64,000 nucleotides of DNA from Chitinophaga sp. YR573 (GTDB lineage Bacteria; Bacteroidota; Bacteroidia; Chitinophagales; Chitinophagaceae). The notes beneath the pieces are model-generated. The model searched no databases, was not told the DNA's origin, and saw only the letters and a program-made list of their open reading frames with translations. The position numbers and the translations under genes were made by a program. The stretch's first letter is position 1; every line of letters begins with the position of its first letter. This document shows positions 43,577-50,765 of this stretch, one piece after another. The stretch spans positions 1,505,199 to 1,569,198 of the forward strand of contig NZ_FOJF01000001.1 of NCBI RefSeq assembly GCF_900110995.1. Reading direction: 5' to 3'.

Positions 43577-44017
43577 TTATAATTTTTTCCAATCATTGAG
43601 ATATTCTTTTGCTTTTAACCAGGAAGCGGCAATTTTAGGTTTGTACCAGCCTGAATTGCGCTCACAATACTTCCTGTAATCCTGTGCTGCCTTCCAGGCT
43701 AACACCTGATTCGTCTTACTCATCCTATCCCATATTTCAGGCAGTATGTGCATATTGCGGGCATACGGGTATTCCCGCTTAAAGTCCTCAAGAGTAACAC
43801 TGAATTCAGCCTCAATACATACTAATACAGGGAATGCCTGGAACTGTAATTCCAGGGAATTGATATTTACAGGGATAACCGTTTTTACCAACTGCACCAT
43901 TCCAGCAGGTGAAACACTCGTGCCGCGAAAATCAAAGAATACCAAGCACCCCTCTTCATTATATACAATCTCCCCGGAACCGGTAAACTTTTCAGATGAA
44001 ATATAAAAGCGTCTCAT
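43577..44017 (-). CDS. Prophage early protein, unknown
   Basis: The 146-residue protein begins with a beta-rich half (MRRFYISSEKFTGSGEIVYN, LVFFDFRGTSVSPAGMVQLV) and ends in a Trp/Lys-rich helix (WKAAQDYRKYCERNSGWYKP, ASWLKAKEYLNDWKKL). The last part resembles a short helical tail for protein or DNA contact. No family is recognised. It follows the 68-residue gene by 3 bp. Confidence 0.65.
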   Translation of the reverse strand: MRRFYISSEKFTGSGEIVYNEEGCLVFFDFRGTSVSPAGMVQLVKTVIPVNINSLELQFQAFPVLVCIEAEFSVTLEDFKREYPYARNMHILPEIWDRMSKTNQVLAWKAAQDYRKYCERNSGWYKPKIAASWLKAKEYLNDWKKL

Positions 44018-44020
44018 ACT

Positions 44021-44227
44021 TTAAGTGTTTAAAAATGTAACAATTTCATCACCGAAACCGCTGGCATCATCCTCACCGATTAATTCATCGTTAAGTACGC
44101 GGTTCAATAGCACTTTAGCTTCATTCAATCGCTGTTCTACTGCTATTAGGTTTTGTGCCTGATCATGCCATGCCTGCTTGAGCTCAGCGATCTCTCCGTC
44201 CTTTAATCCGCATTGATTGCATTCCAT
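44021..44227 (-). CDS. Small prophage protein with CxxC motif, unknown
   Basis: The 68-residue protein starts MECNQCGLKDGEIAELKQAW, with a CNQC pair, followed by a coiled-coil-like helix. It lies in the tightly packed early operon, with 11 bp and 3 bp gaps to its neighbours. The single CxxC could bind a metal as a dimer. The function is unknown. Confidence 0.6.
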   Translation of the reverse strand: MECNQCGLKDGEIAELKQAWHDQAQNLIAVEQRLNEAKVLLNRVLNDELIGEDDASGFGDEIVTFLNT

Positions 44228-44238
44228 ATTTATTGTTA

Positions 44239-44643
44239 TTATATGGTTAGAAAAATACCTTTCCTGACAAATACAACGGTATCATTAGCATTTATTATGA
44301 TATCGCTATCACCAGCAGGGAAATGTCCGATCCTTTCATCAGCACCACGTCGGAACTCATCTATGATATTATTAGTCATATGAAATATGTCACCCGGCTT
44401 TAAGTCCTTATACAAACATTGTTCACCTTGTAGTGGTTGGGTATGCCTCATGAATACTACAGATGTCGAAGATTTCTTTAGGTCATCATACTTGTTAGTG
44501 AATACCCCATTCAGACCCGGTAAGTTGATACTGGTATGATTTCGGGTACTTCCCGTGACTTCCCAAATATCAACGCGCTTTGGAAAATGGAAACGATCAC
44601 CGTTTCTCAATGCTCCCAGGGTTGTTACTGTATTTCGTTCCAT
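44239..44643 (-). CDS. Prophage early protein, unknown
   Basis: This 134-residue protein is beta-rich with the phrases GALRNGDRFHFPKRVDIWEV and GEQCLYKDLKPGDIFHMTNN, two copies of a 'GD-F' unit that could be a small duplicated barrel. No enzyme motif is seen. It lies 18 bp after the preceding gene in the early operon. Confidence 0.62.
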   Translation of the reverse strand: MERNTVTTLGALRNGDRFHFPKRVDIWEVTGSTRNHTSINLPGLNGVFTNKYDDLKKSSTSVVFMRHTQPLQGEQCLYKDLKPGDIFHMTNNIIDEFRRGADERIGHFPAGDSDIIINANDTVVFVRKGIFLTI

Positions 44644-44661
44644 AATAATTTGAATTTATAG

Positions 44662-45123
44662 TTAATGGGCGGAATGCCTAATAAACCAGTCGATACTGAT
44701 ACCTGTTACTGAGAGGCTTGTTAGAATACTAAGAAATGCCTCCTTTACCTTTAAATTATCAGGCACGAAGTCGTATAGTCTTTTTATGTCTGTAAAGGAA
44801 CAATCCGACGTAGCTGCTATTTCCGTTAGCTCTTCTTCCGTAAGAGGTTTATCTTTTTTCATAGCGATTAGTTTGTCAATGTGCGCTGCAATTAATGCAG
44901 CAGCGATTGTAAAACGCTCTATCTCAGTTTTAGATATTACTTTTTCAGTAAACCAATTCCCCCAATCAATTGGCAATGAAAACAAGACAGGATTTATAGC
45001 GTGCAATGCTCCTTGCAATAACTCCTCACCAGAATATGCGGCCTTATCTTTTGACACAGTATAGCCATGTTTTTCAATCTGTTCTTCCCTTTCAGCGGTA
45101 ATTAATTCAATTGCTGTTCTCAT
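44662..45123 (-). CDS. Prophage early protein with EREEQIEKHG motif, unknown
   Basis: The 153-residue helical protein starts with the phrase ITAEREEQIEKHGYTVSKDK, which recurs in many phage proteins of unknown role. The middle (FTIAAALIAAHIDKLIAMKK) is a helical bundle similar to small MazG-like folds, but the metal-binding Glu pattern is not clear. A nucleotide-pool role is only a possibility. Confidence 0.65.
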   Translation of the reverse strand: MRTAIELITAEREEQIEKHGYTVSKDKAAYSGEELLQGALHAINPVLFSLPIDWGNWFTEKVISKTEIERFTIAAALIAAHIDKLIAMKKDKPLTEEELTEIAATSDCSFTDIKRLYDFVPDNLKVKEAFLSILTSLSVTGISIDWFIRHSAH

Positions 45124-45126
45124 AAT

Positions 45127-45399
45127 TTAAAAGAGTTTTAGTTGTTTAGCGGTTTTTTCTAATAACCGTGAATAATGAAAGCTACCTACTGATGTTATAA
45201 TGAATGGAAAATCAAACCGGACAAATTCACAGGTAACCTTTATTTGCTCCCAGCCTGTTACTGTGTAATTGTCCCCCGTTCTAACCATTATTATCTGATC
45301 CCCTGGCTGTAATCCTAAAATCATTTCATCCATCCATGAGTACTTTTCTAATAGCCAGGATACCGATTCTAACACTGAAATCCAGTACTCCGCTTTCAT
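45127..45399 (-). CDS. Small prophage early protein, unknown
   Basis: This 90-residue protein starts with a helix (MKAEYWISVLESVSWLLEKY) followed by a small beta domain (LQPGDQIIMVRTGDNYTVTG). It overlaps the CxxC protein gene by 4 bp, so the two are translationally coupled. No function is recognised. Confidence 0.6.
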   Translation of the reverse strand: MKAEYWISVLESVSWLLEKYSWMDEMILGLQPGDQIIMVRTGDNYTVTGWEQIKVTCEFVRFDFPFIITSVGSFHYSRLLEKTAKQLKLF

Positions 45400-45839
45400 T
45401 CTGATTCCTTTCTTTCGTCGTTTAAGAACTCAATAATTGCTGCCTTCGTTTGGAACCACGACGTATACTCTTTAATGGCATGGGTAAGCAGCTCTTTTGC
45501 ACGGTTAAGCCTATAGTATATTCTTTGTGGGTCGCTAAATACTCTATAGGGGAGTTCTGTAAAAACAGGAGCGGCATCAGGATATATAACCCTACCTAAT
45601 GGGTGTTCCTCCCATGCCTTTCTGAATTCATCAAGTTGTACAGGCGTGGGGTCATTGGGATTAACAGAGGCTGGTAGCCACTCTGATTGAACCGCTTCTA
45701 TCTCCTTTTGATACAGCGCGATTTCATCGTTATTAAGTGGAGAGGGATTGTTTTTCCCACAGGTATGTTCGAAAGCTATACGGGATTTTACTCCATTCCG
45801 ATTTGCATTACATGCAGGACAGACATTTATTCTACTCAT
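45396..45839 (-). CDS. Zinc-ribbon-like prophage early protein, unknown
   Basis: The 147-residue protein has an N-terminal CPAC and a later HTC pair (INVCPACNANRNG, FEHTCGKNN), suggesting a small zinc ribbon, followed by helices (QKEIEAVQSEWL, YYRLNRAKELLTHAIKEY). It lies between the 30-residue membrane protein and the 90-residue gene. The role is unknown; nucleic-acid contact is possible. Confidence 0.62.
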   Translation of the reverse strand: MSRINVCPACNANRNGVKSRIAFEHTCGKNNPSPLNNDEIALYQKEIEAVQSEWLPASVNPNDPTPVQLDEFRKAWEEHPLGRVIYPDAAPVFTELPYRVFSDPQRIYYRLNRAKELLTHAIKEYTSWFQTKAAIIEFLNDERKESE

Positions 45840-45858
45840 TGTAATATGTTTTAATTGA

Positions 45859-45951
45859 TTAACGTTGATTTTTATCTATCATCCGTATTGCCCAACAACA
45901 GGCAATTATAACAGCAAGGCACAACGCGTGCTCCATAAATGAACCGGCCAT
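45859..45951 (-). CDS. Very small membrane protein (30 residues)
   Basis: Between the ATPase gene and the zinc-ribbon gene a short frame gives a 30-residue protein with one hydrophobic stretch (HALCLAVIIACCWAIRMI). It starts 6 bp after the ATPase gene stop and fits the spacing of the operon. It is too short for motif-based assignment. Confidence 0.4.
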   Translation of the reverse strand: MAGSFMEHALCLAVIIACCWAIRMIDKNQR

Positions 45952-45956
45952 ATTTG

Positions 45957-46607
45957 TTAGAGTTTTTTTGTTAACATTGTTTTGTACTTTTTTGCCCAAT
46001 ACTTTTTTGCACCATCCTCCCATATAACAAAGTTTTGTACTCCACCGTAGCGGCTGGTAACGAAAGCGATATACCCCTCCACTCGCACTTTAATACCTGC
46101 GTCATATTGTATATCCTGCGCCGTGCCGCCTTTTGGCATTTTACCCAATGCGTGAGAAATAAAAATGAAGGTCTTTTTCGGAAAAGTCTCTTTAAGTATC
46201 TTGTACTGATCGAATGTTATCTTCCAATATTGGAGACTATCAATGACGATAAATTGAGGGCTTTTCTTCTTCTTTAATTTAACCATCAGTGCCTCAAACG
46301 TCATTTCATAATCAGCGAATTCAATTTTCCCGGTATGCTTATCAACGTCCAGGTGGCGGAATATTAGGTTTTGAAAAGATTTTTCGTGCCCTTCTTCCAG
46401 GCTTATATGTAACACTTTACCGTATTCCATCAGGGCTAATAATAACTCTATTAGAAAGTTACTTTTTCCATTCCCCGACTTCCCCCAAATGATTGCGATA
46501 AAGGCCGCTGTAAGCTCTCCAAAAGCCGCTTTTATGTTATCAGGGATTCCCTCTAATAGCTTATACCGTTTCTGGTGAAGTTGTTTGAGTCCTAGAATTC
46601 TGGCCAT
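45957..46607 (-). CDS. RecA-fold ATPase
   Basis: This 216-residue single-domain ATPase has Walker A WGKSGNGKS (about 41-49), a Glu-rich motif (HISLEEGHEKSF) and Walker B PQFIVIDSLQ (about 117-126), with a later FIFISHALGK sensor. It resembles the KaiC/RadA/DnaB-like branch used by phages for recombination or helicase loading. It follows the HD hydrolase gene by 3 bp. Confidence 0.8.
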   Translation of the reverse strand: MARILGLKQLHQKRYKLLEGIPDNIKAAFGELTAAFIAIIWGKSGNGKSNFLIELLLALMEYGKVLHISLEEGHEKSFQNLIFRHLDVDKHTGKIEFADYEMTFEALMVKLKKKKSPQFIVIDSLQYWKITFDQYKILKETFPKKTFIFISHALGKMPKGGTAQDIQYDAGIKVRVEGYIAFVTSRYGGVQNFVIWEDGAKKYWAKKYKTMLTKKL

Positions 46608-46610
46608 GTT

Positions 46611-47198
46611 TTATCTATTATTTCTATGCGCGATGATGATATTGAACATTACCATAAAATGATTATATGCTTCATCAGGAGGCCAGCAACGGGTAAAATC
46701 ATCAGATAGGTCGACCTTACTGGAAAGTCGCTTCAATGGTTTGAAATTCCCTTTCTGAAATGCTTCATGCTCTAATTCAAGTGCTAACATATCAGCCCGT
46801 TTTATGGCATCGTGAATATGAGGCCCATACCTAAGTCCAAAACGTGTACGAATAGCCTGTTCAAAACCACCTTCAAGATTCCCGTAAACCGCTCCCAACA
46901 TAACTTTAAGAGGCTTTATCACATCTCCTAAATATGCTTCGCTACCATCATGTAAAAGACCTTCCAGCATTATAGCGGTAGCCAGGAGAGAAGCCACTAA
47001 GCAGGAATGCTGCGCTACACTGTAGAATTTTCTAACATGCCCGCCAAACCTGCATATTTTAGAAAGCGCGGCGGCAATATCTTCTATTAGGATCATCTCC
47101 GCAGTAGGGTATTGTATACTGATTTTCGTTCCACTGGTGGTGTTAAAAAGGCCATCATGCACGTTATGTACGGGATGAAAACTATCTTTCTTTGACAT
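46611..47198 (-). CDS. HD-domain phosphohydrolase (YfbR-like nucleotidase type)
   Basis: This is a metal-dependent phosphohydrolase probably acting on deoxynucleotides. The 195 residues show H in VAQHSCLVASLL (H64), the HD pair in EGLLHDGSEAYLGDVIKPLK (about 83-84) and a later acidic D in the RADMLALELEH helix. That matches the YfbR/HDDC2 layout. In a phage early operon it would adjust nucleotide pools for replicative transposition. Confidence 0.82.
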   Translation of the reverse strand: MSKKDSFHPVHNVHDGLFNTTSGTKISIQYPTAEMILIEDIAAALSKICRFGGHVRKFYSVAQHSCLVASLLATAIMLEGLLHDGSEAYLGDVIKPLKVMLGAVYGNLEGGFEQAIRTRFGLRYGPHIHDAIKRADMLALELEHEAFQKGNFKPLKRLSSKVDLSDDFTRCWPPDEAYNHFMVMFNIIIAHRNNR

Positions 47199-47199
47199 T

Positions 47200-47433
47200 T
47201 TAAGTGGTTTTTAAGTGATCAAAAGGGGCAAAACCCCCCGGTTTATATCGCTGCTTAGGGTATCTTCTACCCCCTTTAACCCGTTTTTTCCGGGTTCTTT
47301 CTGGTTGCATATCCCTGTAGATTTCAGTATATCCCATCCACATTATCCGTAGGATAGCAGCCCCGGACAGGAACGAAAGGGCAATAGTTTGCGGGTCGCG
47401 GTAGTTGAGTACCGCGAGAGCGTCTAAAATCAT
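47200..47433 (-). CDS. Small basic membrane-anchored prophage protein, unknown
   Basis: This 77-residue protein has a hydrophobic N-terminal segment (ALSFLSGAAILRIMWMGY) and a very basic tail (PERTRKKRVKGGRRYPKQRY). It could be a membrane-associated nucleic-acid-binding protein. It ends 2 bp before the HD gene and follows a terminator, so it is the first gene of the second half of the early operon. Confidence 0.6.
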   Translation of the reverse strand: MILDALAVLNYRDPQTIALSFLSGAAILRIMWMGYTEIYRDMQPERTRKKRVKGGRRYPKQRYKPGGFAPFDHLKTT

Positions 47434-47470
47434 ATGTTCTGTATTTATAGTGGTGAAGAACTGAGTTTGT

Positions 47471-47505
47471 AAACGGCCCTTCCTGGTTGCCCGAAGGGCC
47501 GTTTT
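47471..47505. terminator. Terminator hairpin within the early region
   Basis: AAACGGCCCTTC and GAAGGGCCGTTTT pair around ten bases. It lies between the DUF3164 gene and the small basic membrane protein gene, dividing the early region into two transcription blocks. Confidence 0.8.
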
Positions 47506-47665
47506 GTTTTACTTCTGTCTGTCGTCATTCCATCAACCAGACCTCTTTTCATGTATGCCCTGTGGGCGGTATATAATAATATGCCTCTACGGCCAGTGTT
47601 CTTTAGATTATCCAGTGCTAGAAAGCACCGGAATTTTTTACTAACATAAACTCCAAAAAAACAAC
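47506..47665. promoter_or_regulatory. Non-coding gap with probable promoter of the second early block
   Basis: I see no gene here. It follows the DUF3164 stop and precedes the terminator and the 77-residue gene. GTGCTAGAAAGCAC (around 47620) is a short imperfect hairpin. A promoter on the leftward strand is inferred from the layout alone. Confidence 0.35.
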
Positions 47666-48289
47666 TTAAAAAGAGCTGAAATCCAGCGCAATAGCTTCAT
47701 ACTCCTGGTGCTCATTACGCAGGTATACCCGGAAATATTTCTTAAGGAACGTTCTACAAATGCTTTCGTCAAGCAGCTCCATTGCTTTGTGATAGCGTTC
47801 ATCTGGAATACGCTTTGCATGCGTTTTTAAGCTCATTACACGTTTTGTATCGAGTTTACCGGTAGTGGTCTGAAATGCCCCTAGGATGATGCCTTCAAGA
47901 TATGCGTGCGACTTACTAACACCATCCCGTACGACCTCTAACAGCAGGTTCTTACACTGTTCGATAAGGATTGTATCAAACTCAATACGATCCCCGATCG
48001 ATACTTCTATTTTGATCGATCCATCGAAGTTGTACCATGTGTGATTGCCCTTTGTGCCGCGTTCTATCTGCTTTTCCGTTAAGGTCATCTCAAAGACTTC
48101 CATACACATCTGATCAATCTTTTCCCGGAAGGCACATAACGAGTTATTCAGTTTCAGAGCTTCCGTGGCAAGAGTAAAAGAAAACTTTTCTTTCTGCTTT
48201 TCCTGAGCAGTAACGCGGTTGTACGGAACCGGTATACCGGTACGGTCTATCCAGGTTGTACTTTTTGCAGATTGCTGTTTAATCTCCAT
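47666..48289 (-). CDS. DUF3164 family protein (Mu-like phage early protein)
   Basis: This 207-residue protein matches the DUF3164 layout: helical N-terminal part, HTWYNFDGSIKIEVSIGDRI, and the terminal KKYFRVYLRNEHQEYEAIAL block. The family is found in Mu-like phages between MuB-like and GemA-like genes and its role is not established. It follows the 107-residue gene by 10 bp. Confidence 0.82.
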   Translation of the reverse strand: MEIKQQSAKSTTWIDRTGIPVPYNRVTAQEKQKEKFSFTLATEALKLNNSLCAFREKIDQMCMEVFEMTLTEKQIERGTKGNHTWYNFDGSIKIEVSIGDRIEFDTILIEQCKNLLLEVVRDGVSKSHAYLEGIILGAFQTTTGKLDTKRVMSLKTHAKRIPDERYHKAMELLDESICRTFLKKYFRVYLRNEHQEYEAIALDFSSF

Positions 48290-48299
48290 TATATAAAAT

Positions 48300-48623
48300 T
48301 TAAAGGTTTACGGTTTGGGTTGCCTGATCTATCACACCAATCAGCCTGTTCACTAATGCACTGGTGATAATGTCCCCCATCGGAACACCCGTCCAATACT
48401 CCTGAAACGCCATCGCTTCGGGGATCGGTACAGAAATATGGTATACGTGCTGGTACATAATAGCCTTTTGGCTAAGTCGGTAGTAAAGGTGCTGCATAAG
48501 ACAGATTAACAGTTTACTGTCTACCCCTGATGTACCAGCAGGCTGTATTACTAAGGACATCATTTGTATCAATGCTGGCATTTCATGCCCTTTTACTACT
48601 AGCTTAATAACAGGATATTTCAT
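48300..48623 (-). CDS. Prophage early protein, unknown
   Basis: The 107-residue protein (starting MKYPVIKLVVKGHEMPALIQ) has no motif I recognise. It contains hydrophobic helices but no clear membrane segment. It overlaps the DnaA-like gene by 4 bp, which suggests translational coupling. Confidence 0.62.
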   Translation of the reverse strand: MKYPVIKLVVKGHEMPALIQMMSLVIQPAGTSGVDSKLLICLMQHLYYRLSQKAIMYQHVYHISVPIPEAMAFQEYWTGVPMGDIITSALVNRLIGVIDQATQTVNL

Positions 48624-49066
48624 CTTATTGCTTTTATGTGTGCTGGTAATGCTTCGATGAAAGATTCAACGACAGGTGTTATTATAGAATCATTCACATC
48701 TAAAAGATCCTTCATACGCTTAACCCCATTGACGACAGTAGTATGATCTACTCCCACTTTACCGCCAATTCGCAACGTACTCCAAGCGGTATATTTCCTC
48801 ATTAACAAAAAGTATAAATGCCTTGCTGATACAATGAACCGCTTCCGACAGGGGCTTGCAATCTGAGGCCAGTTAACTTTAAATGCTTCATAGATATGCG
48901 CCAATATCAAATTTTCAACTTCGCTTTCCGGCATTGCCTTTGTTTCAGATGCAGGGAGAATTATTATTGATACGCGCGTTCTATTGAACTGATAGAACTT
49001 TCTTTCAATTCGACGACACATAACTTCAACCGCTACTCTCGTAGCTCCCGGTAATTGCTCTATCAT
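48620..49066 (-). CDS. DnaA domain IV-like DNA-binding protein
   Basis: The 148-residue protein carries, at about residues 78-122, a block very like the DNA-binding domain IV of DnaA: IVSARHLYFLLMRKYTAWST, GGKVGVDHTTVVNGVKRMKD. The DHTTV signature at 107-111 is the DnaA-box contact motif. No AAA+ domain is present, so this is a stand-alone DnaA-like binder. It follows the 141-codon gene and precedes the 107-residue gene, both overlapping by 4 bp. Confidence 0.8.
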   Translation of the reverse strand: MIEQLPGATRVAVEVMCRRIERKFYQFNRTRVSIIILPASETKAMPESEVENLILAHIYEAFKVNWPQIASPCRKRFIVSARHLYFLLMRKYTAWSTLRIGGKVGVDHTTVVNGVKRMKDLLDVNDSIITPVVESFIEALPAHIKAIR

Positions 49067-49485
49067 ACAACAGGTTTTAAAGCATCATCAATTACACGCC
49101 CTATCATTTCAGCGTAGCTCTGTTCCAGGATTACGCGACCTATATATAAGGACGATACTAAAGATTGTGCGTTGTGCATATCAATGTATTTGCTCCTTAT
49201 AACAGACAGCGGCCATTGAGGCCGGGATAAAAACTCAAAAGGCAAAGCCATTTCACGGAGATACCATTGATTTCTCCACCACGCCCAATATATTCTGGAA
49301 CAGATCAACTGATCCGCCCCGTAAGGATCGTCCGGTATATAATATTGTAGGAACTCTATACCGGTGTTATACTGAAATTCAGCATACTCCAACTCAGACC
49401 ACTTTAAAAGATCGCAAATACGCCCCTTTAAGGCATTTGCTTTGTCCTTGTAAGTGTTTGTACTACTGATCTGCGATTGTTCCAT
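49063..49485 (-). CDS. Prophage early protein, unknown
   Basis: From ATG at 49485 (MEQSQISST) the 140-residue protein is rich in Trp/Tyr (SRIYWAWWRNQWYLREMALP) and mostly helical. An earlier start at 49557 would overlap the MuB-like gene by 50 bp, so I prefer 49485. No family is recognised. It is coupled to the DnaA-like gene by a 4-bp overlap. Confidence 0.62.
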   Translation of the reverse strand: MEQSQISSTNTYKDKANALKGRICDLLKWSELEYAEFQYNTGIEFLQYYIPDDPYGADQLICSRIYWAWWRNQWYLREMALPFEFLSRPQWPLSVIRSKYIDMHNAQSLVSSLYIGRVILEQSYAEMIGRVIDDALKPVV

Positions 49486-49507
49486 TTTAAGCGCGTTTAA
49501 GCGGTTA

Positions 49508-50377
49508 TTAAGCACGTTTCTTGTACATCTCCTTAGCCAACTGTCTGAGGTAGGCACGATCTATACGGGAAATATCCCCTTCATACTCATTAAATAGTCT
49601 GTGTACCTCTTCCGCATCGGTGATGTTGTTTGCCTCACAGATAGCGCGTACCTCTTCCAGATCGGTTTTAACCAGATCGATGAACTTGCGACCAATGCGG
49701 CGGTATATCTCACTGTAGCCGGGTAATTGACGGCGAAGGCCGTTGTTGATGCGCTTCTTAATAGCGTCTGTTGAAGTCCACACTATGCCACAAAGCCCGT
49801 TTAACTCGTTATAGAAGGTGATGAAGAACAGCAGTACCGGATCAGGGAGCTTATCTATCTCGTCGAGAATGATCAGAGGTTTGTCCTGCTTACGCAGGGC
49901 CGAAACGATCGTTTTCATCATTTCGTAGACGTTCATGCCCATTGCAGATATACCCATCGCAGTCAGCAACTCAATAAGGAAATACTTTTTATTCCAATAA
50001 GAGGCACATTCCAGGTAGTACACATTCTTACCCTGCATATTATCACGATACCACTTTCCGCCGAAAGACTTACCGTAACCAGCCCCCCCAGTAATCGCAA
50101 ACGTAGCTCCATGCTCCTTTGCCAGATCAAAGTACAAGACAAGCGTACTGAAAGCCATCGTTTCAACCAGCTTGCTTTGACGGCTATCCCAACCCACCTG
50201 CTTACCCACATTGCGCCACATGTCCGCGCTGATAGATTCCCATTTACCGTTTTTTATACTGATAACGGTAGCCTCAGACACACCCTTTAGGGTTGCCACG
50301 GCCTTCGCCTGACTATCGAACTTTGTAACGTAGTTCAATAGGTGCTGCTGGATTTGTTGTTTTTGAGCGGTTGTCAT
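49508..50377 (-). CDS. MuB-like AAA+ ATPase (target-DNA activator)
   Basis: This 289-residue protein has an N-terminal HTH (AVATLKGVSEATVISIKNGK) and an AAA+ domain with Walker A AITGGAGYGKSFGG (97-104) and Walker B PLIILDEIDKL (168-176). In Mu this protein binds target DNA, delivers it to the MuA-type transposase and gives target immunity. Length is close to MuB (312). It follows a terminator-like hairpin after the transposase block. Confidence 0.9.
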   Translation of the reverse strand: MTTAQKQQIQQHLLNYVTKFDSQAKAVATLKGVSEATVISIKNGKWESISADMWRNVGKQVGWDSRQSKLVETMAFSTLVLYFDLAKEHGATFAITGGAGYGKSFGGKWYRDNMQGKNVYYLECASYWNKKYFLIELLTAMGISAMGMNVYEMMKTIVSALRKQDKPLIILDEIDKLPDPVLLFFITFYNELNGLCGIVWTSTDAIKKRINNGLRRQLPGYSEIYRRIGRKFIDLVKTDLEEVRAICEANNITDAEEVHRLFNEYEGDISRIDRAYLRQLAKEMYKKRA

Positions 50378-50405
50378 ACCTTTAATATGTTAGTTGTTAT
50401 TGAAT

Positions 50406-50436
50406 AGCCCTGAACCGTTGTCGCGGTCGGGGCTTT
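50406..50436. terminator. Terminator-like hairpin between transposase block and MuB-like gene
   Basis: AGCCCTGAACCG pairs imperfectly with CGGTCGGGGCT, followed by TTTTTT on the + side. On the early (-) strand the stem is preceded by A-residues, so it may serve leftward transcription only weakly. Confidence 0.55.
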
Positions 50437-50437
50437 T

Positions 50438-50764
50438 TTATAGATTATCGTTAATATAGCAGGTGAACCGGGTATACACATCCTCTGAAATCTGTATCTC
50501 CTGAAACCCATGTTGTTTACCGCAATACATTTCAGCCCTATATTTAATACTGTGAGTTCCTATAGGAGTAGAATGAACATATCCTAACTTCACGTAAAAC
50601 ATAGGTGTTTCATCCTCTTTAGGATGTGTGACAGATACTATCAAATGACCGTGTTGCGCCTGATATCCTGCAAGTGCTTCCAGAAACAGTAACGGCGCGT
50701 TGTTATCTGTAGGAATAGCCAATACAAGGCTACCTTGAGTATTAATCATGTAGGCTTTTGTCAT
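50438..50764 (-). CDS. Prophage early protein, unknown
   Basis: This 108-residue protein (MTKAYMINTQGSLVLAIPTD) looks like a single beta-rich domain with the phrases HGHLIVSVTHPKEDETPMFY and RAEMYCGKQHGFQEIQISED. No motif is recognised. It starts 1 bp after the transposase stop and lies before MuB, a place where Mu has no counterpart. Confidence 0.62.
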   Translation of the reverse strand: MTKAYMINTQGSLVLAIPTDNNAPLLFLEALAGYQAQHGHLIVSVTHPKEDETPMFYVKLGYVHSTPIGTHSIKYRAEMYCGKQHGFQEIQISEDVYTRFTCYINDNL

Positions 50765-50765
50765 A

